Positions 18,160-26,608 of a stretch of 33,470 nt of DNA are shown here, in pieces (positions within the stretch are counted from its first letter, which is position 1; each line of letters starts with the position of its first letter). Under the pieces are notes generated by a model. It was not told the origin of the DNA and made no database searches. It saw only the letters and a program-made list of their open reading frames with translations. The translations under genes were made by a program, and so were the position numbers. This stretch comes from Candidatus Limnocylindrales bacterium (GTDB taxonomy: Bacteria; Desulfobacterota; Binatia; UBA1149; CAITLU01). The stretch spans positions 1 through 33,470 of the forward strand of contig DATNBU010000019.1 of the NCBI GenBank assembly GCA_035571835.1. Direction: 5' to 3'.

Positions 18160-19211
18160 AGCCGCTCGTCGCCGTCAGTCTCGGCGACCCGGCCGGAATC
18201 GGACCCGAGATCGTAGTCGAAGCCGCCACGCGTCCATCGGTGCGACGCGCGTGCCGGCTCGTCGTATACGGTGACGAGGCCGTGATCGCTGCCGCGCGCA
18301 AAGCCCGGCGAATCGCAGCCGGCGCAGCGAGCGCGATCGAGCGCATCGAGCCCGTGACCAGCCTGCGTCTTGCGGGAAGTCTGCCGAAACCGGGAAAACG
18401 CTGCGGGGAAGCGGCATTCCGCTATCTCGAGGCCGCGGCGCTCGCGACCTCAACGGGACGGGCCGACGCGCTCGCGACCGCGCCGCTGAACAAGTTCTGG
18501 CTGCACGAGGCCGGTCACCACTACGACGGACACACCGAGTATCTCGCCGAGCTTGCCGGCATGCCGGCGACGATGATGCTGGCGGGACCGCGGCTGCGCG
18601 TCGTGCTGGTGACCACGCATATCTCACTCGCGAAAGTACCGACGGTGCTGACGACCGATCGCATCGTGGCTGCCGGCCGTACGGCGTCCGATCACCTCGC
18701 GCGCTTTCATCGCATCGCGAAGCCGCGCCTTGCGGTTGCCGCGCTCAACCCTCACGCCGGTGAGGGCGGACTGTTCGGAGACGAGGAAGCGCGCATCATC
18801 GCGCCTGCGGTGCGCAGGCTGCGCGCGGCGCGAGTCGACGCGAGCGGTCCGTTTCCGGCCGACACGCTGTTTGCCGCCGCAGTCTCGGGTGCATACGATG
18901 CGGTTCTTTGTATGTATCACGACCAGGCACTGATCCCGCTTAAGCTCGTCGACTTCCGCGAGGCGGTGAACGTCTCGATGGGGCTTCCGTTCCTGCGCAC
19001 GTCGCCGGATCACGGCACCGCGTACGACCTCGCCGGCAGCGGCCGCGCGAGCGCCGACAGCATGGAAGCGTCGATCCTGCTCGCTGCCGCGATGGCGGCT
19101 GGCCGCGGCGCGGCCAGCTCCGCGAAAGGCAGCGGCCACGCGCCCGGCGCGCGAGGTTCCGCTCCACGGCGCGCACGGAAAGCCGTCCCGGCGAAAAGGA
19201 AGCCGCGTTGA
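18156..19211 (+). CDS. pdxA: 4-hydroxythreonine-4-phosphate dehydrogenase
   Basis: 351 aa; an NAD-dependent step of pyridoxal 5'-phosphate synthesis. The GTG start gives MKPLVAVSLGDPAGIGPEI, a clear family N-terminus. GRADALATAPLNK binds substrate. The three metal-ligand His are H155 (TTHISL), H200 (NPHAGEGGLFG) and H255 (MYHDQALIPLK). The final 35 residues (317-351) form a basic tail rich in Lys, Arg, Ala and Pro that is not part of the enzyme fold. It overlaps surA (GTGA) and the next gene (TTGA) by 4 nt each, so it is translationally coupled on both sides. PLP made by this pathway is the cofactor of IscS and SelA nearby, though that proximity may be chance. Confidence 0.95.
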   Translation: MKPLVAVSLGDPAGIGPEIVVEAATRPSVRRACRLVVYGDEAVIAAARKARRIAAGAASAIERIEPVTSLRLAGSLPKPGKRCGEAAFRYLEAAALATSTGRADALATAPLNKFWLHEAGHHYDGHTEYLAELAGMPATMMLAGPRLRVVLVTTHISLAKVPTVLTTDRIVAAGRTASDHLARFHRIAKPRLAVAALNPHAGEGGLFGDEEARIIAPAVRRLRAARVDASGPFPADTLFAAAVSGAYDAVLCMYHDQALIPLKLVDFREAVNVSMGLPFLRTSPDHGTAYDLAGSGRASADSMEASILLAAAMAAGRGAASSAKGSGHAPGARGSAPRRARKAVPAKRKPR

Positions 19212-20581
19212 AGCTCAACCCGCAGATTTTCCGGGAGTACGACATTCGCGGCATTCCGGGCGTCGACTACGACGAGGAGTTCTCTGCGCTTCTCGGCCGC
19301 GCGTTCGGCACGATGCTGCGCGAGCGCGGCATTTCGCGCTGCGTCGTCGGACGCGACTGCCGCCTGAGCAGCGCCGCGCAGACCGGTGCGCTCGAGCAGG
19401 GGCTTCGCGAAACCGGCATCGACGTGACCGACGTCGGCATGTGCGCGACCCCGCTGCTGTACTTCGCCGTCCATCATCTCGATCTCGCGGCCGGCATCCA
19501 GGTGACCGGCAGTCACAATCCGGCCGACCACAACGGCTTCAAGATCGTCGTCGGCAAGTCGACGATCTACGGCGACGACATTCGCGACCTCGCGCGCCGC
19601 ATCGACCACCGCATCTTCACGTCGGGAAGCGGCAGCGAGGACAAGTTCCAGATCGTTCCGGCCTACTGCGGATTTCTCGCGGAGCATTTCGGCCGCGTCG
19701 CCGCGGGCCTCAAGGTGGTCGTCGACAGTGGCAACGGCACGGCGGGTCCGGTCGCTCCGCGCGTGTATCGAAGCATGGGCGCCGAGGTCATCGAGCTCTA
19801 CAGCGAGCCGGACGGAAACTTTCCCAATCATCACCCGGATCCGACGGTCGAGAAGAATCTTGCCGACCTCATCGCCAAGGTCCGCGAGACGGGCGCCGAT
19901 CTCGGCGTCGCGTTCGACGGCGATTCCGACCGTGTCGGCGTCGTCGATGCGAAGGGCCGCATCGTCTGGGGCGACGAAATGCTCGTCGTGTTCGCGCGCG
20001 ACATCCTCGAGCGTCATCCGGGCGCGACGATCGTCTCCGAGGTCAAGTGCTCGCAGCGGCTTTACGACGACATCGCGGCCCGCGGCGGCAACGGCATCAT
20101 GTGGAAAGCCGGCCACTCGCTGCTCAAGGCCAAGATGCGCGAGACCGGCGCGCTTCTCGGCGGCGAGATGAGCGGCCACCTGTTTTTCGCAGACCGCTAC
20201 TTCGGCTTCGACGACGGCATCTATGCCGGTGCGCGCATGATCGAGATCCTCGCGCGGACCCGGCGCAGCCTCGAGGACATGCTCTCGGACCTGCCGCGCA
20301 GCGTGTCCACTCCAGAGATCCGCGTGCCGTGTCCTGACGAGCAGAAGTTCCGCCTGGCCGACGCTGCGCTGCGGCGTTTCCGCGAGCTCGGCCATGAGAT
20401 CGTCGACGTCGACGGCGTGCGCGTCGTGTTCGATCACGGCTGGGGCCTGATCCGCGCGTCGAACACGCAGCCGATCCTCGTGCTGCGCTTCGAGGCCACC
20501 GACGACGTCTCGCTCGCTCGCTACCGGCGCCTGATCGAAACCGAGCTCGACAAGCTGCGCGAGGATCTACCGGCAGAATGA
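19208..20581 (+). CDS. manB: phosphomannomutase/phosphoglucomutase
   Basis: 457 aa, AlgC/ManB family of alpha-D-phosphohexomutases. It converts mannose 6-phosphate or glucose 6-phosphate to the 1-phosphates for polysaccharide and LPS synthesis. All four site motifs are present: TGSHNP with phospho-Ser102, metal loop DGDSD (237-241), sugar loop GEMSGH (319-324), and the phosphate loop RASNTQP near the C-terminus. The TTG start is secure because [13 protein letters not shown] is the family N-terminus and the frame overlaps the pdxA stop as TTGA. Its own stop overlaps uvrA as ATGA. Mannose versus glucose preference cannot be read from the sequence. The symbol could equally be algC. Confidence 0.92.
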   Translation: MKLNPQIFREYDIRGIPGVDYDEEFSALLGRAFGTMLRERGISRCVVGRDCRLSSAAQTGALEQGLRETGIDVTDVGMCATPLLYFAVHHLDLAAGIQVTGSHNPADHNGFKIVVGKSTIYGDDIRDLARRIDHRIFTSGSGSEDKFQIVPAYCGFLAEHFGRVAAGLKVVVDSGNGTAGPVAPRVYRSMGAEVIELYSEPDGNFPNHHPDPTVEKNLADLIAKVRETGADLGVAFDGDSDRVGVVDAKGRIVWGDEMLVVFARDILERHPGATIVSEVKCSQRLYDDIAARGGNGIMWKAGHSLLKAKMRETGALLGGEMSGHLFFADRYFGFDDGIYAGARMIEILARTRRSLEDMLSDLPRSVSTPEIRVPCPDEQKFRLADAALRRFRELGHEIVDVDGVRVVFDHGWGLIRASNTQPILVLRFEATDDVSLARYRRLIETELDKLREDLPAE

Positions 20582-23397
20582 GCGATTCGATCGTCATTCG
20601 GGGTGCGCGCCAGCACAACCTGAAGAACATCGATCTCGAGATTCCCCGCGACCGGTTCGTCGTGATCACCGGATTGTCCGGCTCGGGAAAGTCCTCGCTC
20701 GCGTTCGACACGATCTACGCCGAAGGCCAGCGGCGCTACGTCGAATCGCTGTCGGCCTACGCGCGGCAGTTTCTCGAACAGATGGAAAAGCCCGACGTCG
20801 ATTCGATCGAAGGCCTGTCGCCGGCGATCTCGATCGAGCAGAAGACGACCACGCAGAGCCCGCGCTCGACCGTCGGCACGATGACCGAGGTCTACGATTA
20901 CCTGCGCCTGCTCTATGCGACCATCGGCAAGCCGCACTGCTGGCAGTGCGGTCGCGAGATCTCGTCGCAGACCGTCGCGCAGATCGCGGCGCGCATCGCA
21001 GAGTTTCCGCAGCGCTCCAAGGTCGACGTGCTCGCGCCGGTCGTGCGCGGCCGCAAGGGTGAATACAAGAAAGAGCTCGCGGATCTTCGCAAGCAGGGCT
21101 TCCTCCGCGTCCGTGTCGACGGGGTGCTGCGCGATCTCAGCGAAGACGTGCCGCTGGCGCGCACGCAGACGCATACCATCGAAGTCCTCGTCGATCGGCT
21201 GGTGCTGCGGCCGGGCGTCGAAAGCCGCCTCGTGGATTCGATCGGCGTCGCGCTGCGCCTTGCCGAACAGAGCATCATCGCGACATGGAATTCTCCGGAC
21301 GGCGATTCGGGCGAGGAAAATTTCAGCCAGCGCTTCGCGTGCGCGACCTGCGGGATCTCGTTCGCGGAGCTGAGCCCGCGCACGTTCTCGTTCAACAGCC
21401 CGCATGGCGCGTGCAAGGAGTGCAACGGGCTCGGCCGCACATCGACGATCGACCCGGAGCGCCTCGTCGTGAAGCCCGACGCGACGATCGAGGACGGAGC
21501 GCTCGCCGGCTGGAATCGCCGCCTTGCCGACAAATACGACTGGGCGCTGGCCTCGATCGCGAAAGAAAACGCCACCAGCATTGCGAAGCCGTGGCACGCG
21601 CTGCCCGAAGCGGCGCGGCGCACGATCCTGTTTGGCACCGGAGACCGGAAAATCGCGTTCTCGAAAGGCTCGACGCGTGCGTTTGCGGGCGTCGCGGCGC
21701 TGCTGACGCGCCGCTACAAGGAATCGGATTCGGAATGGGTGCGCTCCGAGCTCGAGCCGTACATGACCGAGAAGCCGTGCGAGGCATGCGACGGCAAGCG
21801 ACTGCGCAAGGAGGCGCAGTCGGTGCTCGTCGGCGGCCGCAGCATCGTCGACGTCGTCGAGATGCCGCTCGATGAGGCCGCCGCGTTCCTCGATCACCTG
21901 AAGCTTTCCAGGCGCGAGCAGGAAATTTCCAAGCTGGTGCTGCGCGAGATTCTCGAGCGCCTGAGCTTCCTCCAGCACGTCGGCCTGTCTTACCTGACGC
22001 TTGCGCGCGCCACGGGATCGCTCTCGGGCGGCGAGAGCCAGCGTATCCGGCTTGCGACGCAGATCGGCGCCGGTCTTACGGGCGTACTGTACGTCCTCGA
22101 CGAGCCGTCGATCGGGCTGCACCAGCGCGACAACGCGCGCCTGCTGTCGAGCCTGCGTGCACTGACCGACCGCGGCAACACCGTCCTCGTCGTCGAGCAC
22201 GATGCCGATACGATGCAGGCAGCCGATCATCTGATCGACCTCGGTCCCGGCGCGGCCAAGCTCGGCGGACAGATCGTCGCGCAGGGAACCAGCGCGGAGG
22301 TCATGGCCGTCGAGTCGTCGCTGACCGGACGGTTTCTCTCCGGGCGCGAACGCATCGAGCTGCCGGCGAAGCGTCGTTCGGGATCGGGGCAGTCGCTGGT
22401 CGTACGCGGCGCGCGCCACCACAACCTGCAGGGCATCGACGTCGCGATCCCGCTCGGATGCCTGACGTGCGTGACCGGCGTATCGGGCTCGGGAAAAAGC
22501 TCGCTCGTGATCGACACGCTCTATGCGTCGCTCGCGAGGCGCCTGAACGGTGCCTCGCTCGAAGTCGGCGCGCACGACGCCATCGACGGCATCGAAGCCA
22601 TCGACAAGGTGATCGACATCGACCAGACGCCGATCGGGCGCACCCCGCGCTCGAATCCGGCCACCTACACCGGGCTTTTTGGCGACATCCGCGACCTGTT
22701 CGCGATGACGCCCGAAGCCCGCATGCGCGGCTACGCGGCCGGCCGCTTCTCGTTCAACGTCTCGGGCGGACGCTGCGAGAACTGCGCCGGCGGCGGCATG
22801 ATCCGTGTCGAGATGCATTTTCTTCCCGACGTCTACGTCGTCTGCGACGCGTGCGGCGGGCGGCGTTACAACCGCGAAACGCTCGAAGTCCGCTACAAGG
22901 GCCGAAGCATCGCCGACGTCCTCGACATGACGGTTGCCGATGCGCTCGAGTTCCTGTCGCCGATCCCGTCGGCGAGAAGAAAGCTGGAGACGCTGGCTTC
23001 GGTCGGTCTCGATTACGTGCACCTCGGACAGTCGGCGACGACGCTTTCCGGCGGCGAGGCCCAGCGCATCAAGCTCGCCAAGGAGCTCGCCCGCCGCGCG
23101 ACGGGACGCACGCTGTACATCCTCGACGAGCCCACGACCGGTCTGCATTTCGCCGACGTGCGCCGGCTCGTCGACGTGCTCGGCATGCTCGTCGACGCCG
23201 GCAATACCGTCGTGGTGATCGAGCATCACCTCGACGTCGCGAAGGTCGCCGACTGGATCGTCGATCTTGGACCGGAAGGCGGCGGCGGCGGCGGCCGGGT
23301 CGTCGTCTGCGGCACGCCGGAGGATGTCGCGCGCTCGGACGAGTCGCACACCGGACGTTTCCTTCGCGATGCGCTCGCCCAGGCGAAGCGGCGCTGA
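20578..23397 (+). CDS. uvrA: excinuclease ABC subunit A
   Basis: 939 aa, full length. It is the damage-sensing ATPase of nucleotide excision repair. It has two ABC modules: Walker [10 protein letters not shown] (32-40) and a second GVSGSGKSS near 640, with signatures [12 protein letters not shown] and [12 protein letters not shown] and Walker [11 protein letters not shown] and [10 protein letters not shown]. Zinc modules are the CATC...CKEC pair in the first half and the CENC...CDAC pair in the second, and the [11 protein letters not shown] segment is intact. The ATG overlaps the manB stop by 4 nt, so uvrA ends a coupled run that starts with mfd. A Gly run near the C-terminus ([16 protein letters not shown]) is slightly longer than usual. 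No LexA-like box was seen, consistent with being read from upstream. Confidence 0.98.
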   Translation: MSDSIVIRGARQHNLKNIDLEIPRDRFVVITGLSGSGKSSLAFDTIYAEGQRRYVESLSAYARQFLEQMEKPDVDSIEGLSPAISIEQKTTTQSPRSTVGTMTEVYDYLRLLYATIGKPHCWQCGREISSQTVAQIAARIAEFPQRSKVDVLAPVVRGRKGEYKKELADLRKQGFLRVRVDGVLRDLSEDVPLARTQTHTIEVLVDRLVLRPGVESRLVDSIGVALRLAEQSIIATWNSPDGDSGEENFSQRFACATCGISFAELSPRTFSFNSPHGACKECNGLGRTSTIDPERLVVKPDATIEDGALAGWNRRLADKYDWALASIAKENATSIAKPWHALPEAARRTILFGTGDRKIAFSKGSTRAFAGVAALLTRRYKESDSEWVRSELEPYMTEKPCEACDGKRLRKEAQSVLVGGRSIVDVVEMPLDEAAAFLDHLKLSRREQEISKLVLREILERLSFLQHVGLSYLTLARATGSLSGGESQRIRLATQIGAGLTGVLYVLDEPSIGLHQRDNARLLSSLRALTDRGNTVLVVEHDADTMQAADHLIDLGPGAAKLGGQIVAQGTSAEVMAVESSLTGRFLSGRERIELPAKRRSGSGQSLVVRGARHHNLQGIDVAIPLGCLTCVTGVSGSGKSSLVIDTLYASLARRLNGASLEVGAHDAIDGIEAIDKVIDIDQTPIGRTPRSNPATYTGLFGDIRDLFAMTPEARMRGYAAGRFSFNVSGGRCENCAGGGMIRVEMHFLPDVYVVCDACGGRRYNRETLEVRYKGRSIADVLDMTVADALEFLSPIPSARRKLETLASVGLDYVHLGQSATTLSGGEAQRIKLAKELARRATGRTLYILDEPTTGLHFADVRRLVDVLGMLVDAGNTVVVIEHHLDVAKVADWIVDLGPEGGGGGGRVVVCGTPEDVARSDESHTGRFLRDALAQAKRR

Positions 23398-23511
23398 ATC
23401 GCTGTAGCGGCCCTTGCCGGATGTCGCTGTCGCGCTGCCTGCGGCTGCGGACGACGGCGCGGGCTTGTCACGCCTGCGACTGCCCGGCAGCATCGCGCCG
23501 GGGGATTCATC

Positions 23512-23955
23512 GTGCGCGGACTGCTGATGTGTCTTGCGTTGCTCGTCGGATGGGTCGCGTCTTATGCGTCGGGTGCATGGCCGTGGCTCGGCTACGCGTC
23601 GATGACCCGCAGCACGTTCGGCGCCGGTCCGGTTACGATCGTCGGAGAAAACCGGCGCGGCATCGACGTCGGTCTCGAGACGTTCTACTTCGTCAAAGGG
23701 CAGGAGATCGTGATCGAGTACGATGCGGAGATCCGCGCCGGGAGCCTGTGGTTCTACGTATACCGTCCGCTGGATGGCGAGCTCGGCGACGGCACCTCGA
23801 CGCACATCACGGCGAGCGGAAAAGGCGTGTGGACCGTGCCGGTCGAAGTCAGCGATTTCTACCACATCTCGATCGACGGCTCCGTGGTGAAAGGACAAGG
23901 CCACGGCTACGACATCTCGTATACCGTAAAGTGGGGAGCACGCAGCGCCGGATAG
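23512..23955 (+). CDS. small secreted protein of unknown function
   Basis: 147 aa from a GTG with GGGGGA 6 nt upstream. The N-terminus ([20 protein letters not shown]) is a signal peptide or single membrane anchor. The remainder is polar and rich in alternating beta pattern ([49 protein letters not shown]), suggesting a small extracytoplasmic beta-sandwich. It contains no Cys after the signal region and no catalytic motif I recognise. It lies 114 nt after uvrA and 188 nt before iscS on the same strand, so it may be the last gene of the upstream run. I do not recognise the family. Codon usage matches its neighbours. Confidence 0.7.
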   Translation: MRGLLMCLALLVGWVASYASGAWPWLGYASMTRSTFGAGPVTIVGENRRGIDVGLETFYFVKGQEIVIEYDAEIRAGSLWFYVYRPLDGELGDGTSTHITASGKGVWTVPVEVSDFYHISIDGSVVKGQGHGYDISYTVKWGARSAG

Positions 23956-24020
23956 CCCCCGATCAACATCCCGGTTCCAGCAGACTCGAACGGCCCAATT
24001 CGCGTGCATTCGCGAAGGAA

Positions 24021-24036
24021 ACGGGCTGCGAGCCGT
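24021..24036 (+). terminator. weak hairpin after the secreted-protein gene
   Basis: ACGGGCT-GCG-AGCCGT pairs over six base pairs with one bulged G, followed by CTATTTC. It could end the upstream transcript, but the stem is short and the U tract poor. Confidence 0.25.
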
Positions 24037-24062
24037 CTATTTCGAATCGACTCGGCGAGATT

Positions 24063-24085
24063 GGGCGATCCAGGGTTGATCGCCC
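24063..24085. promoter_or_regulatory. perfect inverted repeat (operator candidate) over the iscS promoter
   Basis: GGGCGATC (24063-24070) and GATCGCCC (24078-24085) are exact reverse complements with a 7-nt centre. The right half overlaps the proposed -35 hexamer (24076-24081), a position where a bound dimer would block RNA polymerase. A hairpin role in RNA is the alternative. Confidence 0.5.
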
Positions 24086-24104
24086 TTGCCGGCGTCCCTA
24101 TTTT
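24076..24104 (+). promoter_or_regulatory. putative iscS-iscA promoter
   Basis: TTGATC (24076-24081, 4/6 to TTGACA), exactly 17 nt, then TATTTT (24099-24104, 4/6 to TATAAT). Transcription would start near 24111, about 33 nt before the GTG of iscS, leaving room for the AAAGGA ribosome site at 24132-24137. Confidence 0.5.
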
Positions 24105-24143
24105 CGACCGGCGGCGGCAACCAGACCGCGTAAAGGATTTCCA

Positions 24144-25355
24144 GTGAAACGGCGCGTGTACCTCGACCATCATTCGACGACTCCGGTCGATCCGCGAGTC
24201 CTCGACGCGATGCTCCCGTGGTTCACGGAGAAATTTGGAAATGCGGCGAGTCGCACGCACGCGTTCGGCTGGGAAGCCGAGGAGGCGGTCGAAAAAGCGC
24301 GCGGCCAGATCGCGTCGCTGATCGGCGCAGATTCCAAAGAGATCGTCTTTACCAGCGGAGCCACCGAGTCCGACAACCTCGCGATCAAAGGCGCGCTGCA
24401 TTTCCATCGCGCGCGCGGCAACCACATCGTCACCGTGGCCACCGAGCACAAGGCGGTACTCGATTCTGCCAAGGCGCTGGTTCGCGACGGGCTCGCCGAA
24501 GTGACGACCCTTCGTCCGGATTCCAGAGGCCTCGTCGCGGCAACCGATGTGGCTTCCGCAATCACCGACCGCACGGTGCTGGTGTCGGTGATGCATGCCA
24601 ACAACGAGATCGGCGTGATCCAGCCGATTGCCGAAATCGCCCGCATCTGCCGCGAACGCGGCGTACTCTTTCACACCGACGCAGCCCAGAGCGTCGGAAA
24701 AATACCCGTCGACATGCGTTCGATGCCGGTCGACCTGATGTCGATGTCCGCGCACAAATGTTACGGGCCGAAAGGTGTCGGCGCGCTTTACGTCCGCGCG
24801 CGGGCTCCGCGCGTACGTATCACGGCACAGATCGACGGCGGCGGTCACGAGCGCGGCATGCGATCGGGCACACTCAACGTTCCTGCAATCGTCGGGATGG
24901 GAACGGCCGCCGCGATTGCCGCCACGGAGATGGCTGCGGAATCCGCACGCGTGCTCGCGCTGCGCGAACGGCTTCGCGCCGCGCTCGTTCGCGGACTCGA
25001 CCAGATCCAGATCAACGGCGATCTCGAAGCGAGACTGGCAGGCAACCTCAACGTCAGTTTCGCACACGTCGAAGGCGAATCACTGATGCTCGGGCTTCGC
25101 GAGATCGCGCTCTCGTCGGGGTCGGCGTGCAGCTCGGCAACGCTCGAGCCGTCGTACGTGTTGCGTGCGATCGGCGTCAGTGACGAAATGGCCCATTCGT
25201 CGATCCGGTTCGGCATCGGACGTTTCAATACCGAAGACGAGATCGATTACGCCGCCGAGCGCGTGATTGCCGAAGTGCGCAGGCTTCGCACGCTGTCGCC
25301 GTTTTATCGCGAAAGTCCGGTTGCCGCGGCGCGCGGCTCGGAAGGACATCCATGA
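24144..25355 (+). CDS. iscS: cysteine desulfurase, IscS type
   Basis: 403 aa PLP enzyme that removes sulfur from cysteine for Fe-S clusters and tRNA thiolation. The start is a GTG with AAAGGA 6 nt upstream, giving the family N-terminus [23 protein letters not shown] Lys205 lies in [18 protein letters not shown] carries the PLP-ring Asp, and catalytic Cys329 lies in the mobile loop [19 protein letters not shown]. Loop and C-terminus ([18 protein letters not shown]) are clearly group I (IscS/NifS), not SufS. The last residues do not resemble the IscU-docking tail of E. coli IscS. The stop overlaps iscA as ATGA. No IscR, IscU, HscA/B or ferredoxin gene accompanies it. It could also release selenium for SelD. 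Confidence 0.95.
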   Translation: MKRRVYLDHHSTTPVDPRVLDAMLPWFTEKFGNAASRTHAFGWEAEEAVEKARGQIASLIGADSKEIVFTSGATESDNLAIKGALHFHRARGNHIVTVATEHKAVLDSAKALVRDGLAEVTTLRPDSRGLVAATDVASAITDRTVLVSVMHANNEIGVIQPIAEIARICRERGVLFHTDAAQSVGKIPVDMRSMPVDLMSMSAHKCYGPKGVGALYVRARAPRVRITAQIDGGGHERGMRSGTLNVPAIVGMGTAAAIAATEMAAESARVLALRERLRAALVRGLDQIQINGDLEARLAGNLNVSFAHVEGESLMLGLREIALSSGSACSSATLEPSYVLRAIGVSDEMAHSSIRFGIGRFNTEDEIDYAAERVIAEVRRLRTLSPFYRESPVAAARGSEGHP

Positions 25356-25675
25356 TCACCGTCACCGACAAAGCGGGAACCCGGATCCGCAAGCTCGCAG
25401 AGACTTCGCCTACGCCGGTCAGCGGTCTTCGCATCAAGGTCGTCGGCGGCGGCTGTTCGGGTCTGCAGTACAAGATCGAGCTCGACGCCGAGAAGAAGGG
25501 CGACAAGGTCTTCGAAGGCGCCGGCGGCGGCCGCGTACTCGTCGACCGCAAAAGCTACCTGTACCTGGTCGATACCGTGGTCGACTACGCCGAGAGCCTT
25601 CAGAACGCCGGATTCCAGATCCAGAATCCGAACGTCAAATCGACCTGCGGCTGCGGCGAATCCTTCGTGGTTTGA
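25352..25675 (+). CDS. iscA: A-type iron-sulfur carrier protein (IscA/ErpA family)
   Basis: 107 aa, the family length. Three cluster-binding Cys are at 35, 99 and 101 (GGGCSGLQY and [11 protein letters not shown]), the same numbers as in E. coli IscA. The fold-defining [12 protein letters not shown] and [11 protein letters not shown] blocks are present. It receives Fe-S clusters and passes them to target enzymes. The ATG overlaps the iscS stop by 4 nt, so the two are probably coupled. The sequence does not distinguish IscA from ErpA; the pairing with iscS favours IscA. The usual scaffold gene iscU, normally between iscS and iscA, is absent here. Confidence 0.92.
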   Translation: MITVTDKAGTRIRKLAETSPTPVSGLRIKVVGGGCSGLQYKIELDAEKKGDKVFEGAGGGRVLVDRKSYLYLVDTVVDYAESLQNAGFQIQNPNVKSTCGCGESFVV

Positions 25676-25685
25676 TCGCTGCCAT

Positions 25686-25705
25686 CGGCCCGTTTTTTAT
25701 GGCCG
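25686..25705 (+). terminator. weak hairpin after iscA
   Basis: CGGCC (25686-25690) and GGCCG (25701-25705) pair around a loop that holds a T6 run, 11 nt after the iscA stop. The T run sits in the loop rather than after the stem, so termination is doubtful. Confidence 0.25.
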
Positions 25706-25766
25706 GGTGCACAAAATCCCTCCGAAGGTCTTGACTCCGTTAGTCGGATCAGCGCACGTGTGTCTT

Positions 25767-25931
25767 GTTGCTCTGAGGGGAAATCGAACAGCCTGCCTCG
25801 AACTTGGAAGCCGACCTTCCAGCAATGGGTGAAGTCGGTTCTGAGATCCGGGTGGAAGCTCCGGTCTGACCGCCGGCGAGGGTCCGGGACTCTTTATCCT
25901 CGGGACCCCAATGCTGCCCCAGGGATGCGAC
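25767..25931 (+). ncRNA. candidate structured RNA or leader (unidentified)
   Basis: The 345-nt gap 25676-26020 has no gene but folds well by eye. An outer stem pairs GTTGC (25767-25771) and GGGG (25777-25780) with CCCC (25917-25920) and GCGAC (25927-25931). Inside are a perfect 6-bp hairpin TGGAAG/CTTCCA (25805-25821), a long apical stem (25836-25872) built of CGGTT, AGA and CCGGG against TCCGG, TCT and GACCG, and a hairpin GGGTCC/GGACCC (25880-25908). Length and rod-with-bubble layout are like 6S RNA, but no signature is recognised. It may instead be the leader of the ORF at 26021. Strand is assumed. Confidence 0.35.
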
Positions 25932-26020
25932 ACGTTCGAAAAGTGGTTGGGTCATTCATCGGTGGATGAGGACGGGATCGACGAAGGGTCGAATCCCGGT
26001 GCGGTTGTGGAGGTTGTAAG

Positions 26021-26488
26021 ATGGAGGAAGCCACTGAGCGTGGAGGTCGGTTCCAGTCCGACGAGCGCCTTCTCGACGTCTTCGATCCGGACATCATTCT
26101 TCCTGCGCAGCACTTCGGTGCGATCCAGCGGAAAAAGTTCCCGTCCGGCGAGCATCGCCTGCTGGTCGCGCTGATCCAGGACGCGATCGAATGCGTGCAG
26201 AAACACATCCATGCACGCGATGCCAAGCGCCGTCAGCTTTTCCTCGACGCGCAGGGCTGGATCGGATCGGAAGACGACCGCGGGGTCTTCTCGTTCAATA
26301 ACGTCTGCATGCTTCTCGGCATGAACCCCGACTACGTTCGCCAGGGCCTGCTCGACTGGTGCGAACGATCGAAGGACCTGCCGCGCGCGCAGCGGCGCCG
26401 CACCGGACCGGAGCGTCCGACGGCGCGCATCGTGCCTGCGCAGGCGTCCGACACCGGCCTTGCGATGGTCGGCGAAAGCGTCGCCTGA
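26021..26488 (+). CDS. conserved protein of unknown function (helical, possibly DNA-binding)
   Basis: 155 aa from an ATG with a strong GGAGG (26009-26013, 7-nt spacing). It begins with a polar stretch, then FDPDIILPAQHFGAIQRKK, a helix EHRLLVALIQDAIECVQKHI, ARDAKRRQLFLDAQGWI, and FSFNNVCMLLGMNPDYVRQGLLDW. That last block resembles a helix-turn-helix pair (short helix, LGMNP turn, recognition-like helix). The final 45 residues are basic and disordered. I believe this pattern recurs in an uncharacterised family in delta-type bacteria, usually as a single small cytoplasmic protein; that is from memory. No function can be assigned. It sits alone behind the structured region at 25.8-25.9 kb and 120 nt before pepA. 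Confidence 0.8.
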   Translation: MEEATERGGRFQSDERLLDVFDPDIILPAQHFGAIQRKKFPSGEHRLLVALIQDAIECVQKHIHARDAKRRQLFLDAQGWIGSEDDRGVFSFNNVCMLLGMNPDYVRQGLLDWCERSKDLPRAQRRRTGPERPTARIVPAQASDTGLAMVGESVA

Positions 26489-26538
26489 CGACACCCTGCG
26501 CGGGCCTGACTGCGCAAGACCCGGCGAGACTCGGAAGC

Positions 26539-26562
26539 ACGGTCACGTTAGAACGTGACCGT
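26539..26562. promoter_or_regulatory. perfect 11-bp-arm palindrome upstream of pepA
   Basis: ACGGTCACGTT (26539-26549) and AACGTGACCGT (26552-26562) are exact reverse complements separated by AG. It lies 50 nt after the stop of the unknown ORF and 46 nt before the pepA start. It could be a dimer-bound operator or, as RNA, a strong hairpin ending the upstream transcript; no clean U tract follows directly (CTTTT comes 11 nt later). Confidence 0.55.
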
Positions 26563-26608
26563 TGCCCGGGCCTTTTCCGGTACCGGGTCGAGACGGAGCA
26601 GGAGCCCG

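Noticed and set aside
20521-24009. 1162-codon minus-strand open frame antisense to uvrA
   Set aside because: It is a shadow of uvrA, whose ABC motifs are intact on the plus strand.
25731-25760. Promoter for the structured RNA candidate beginning with TTGACT
   Set aside because: No acceptable -10 hexamer lies 16-18 nt downstream (GCACGT region).
25982-26003. tRNA-like T-arm look-alike (GGGTCGAATCCC)
   Set aside because: The loop is one base short and no acceptor, D arm or anticodon arm surrounds it.
26555-26608. Earlier GTG start for pepA
   Set aside because: It lies within the palindrome at 26539-26562, lacks a ribosome site, and the ATG at 26609 has AGGAG just upstream.
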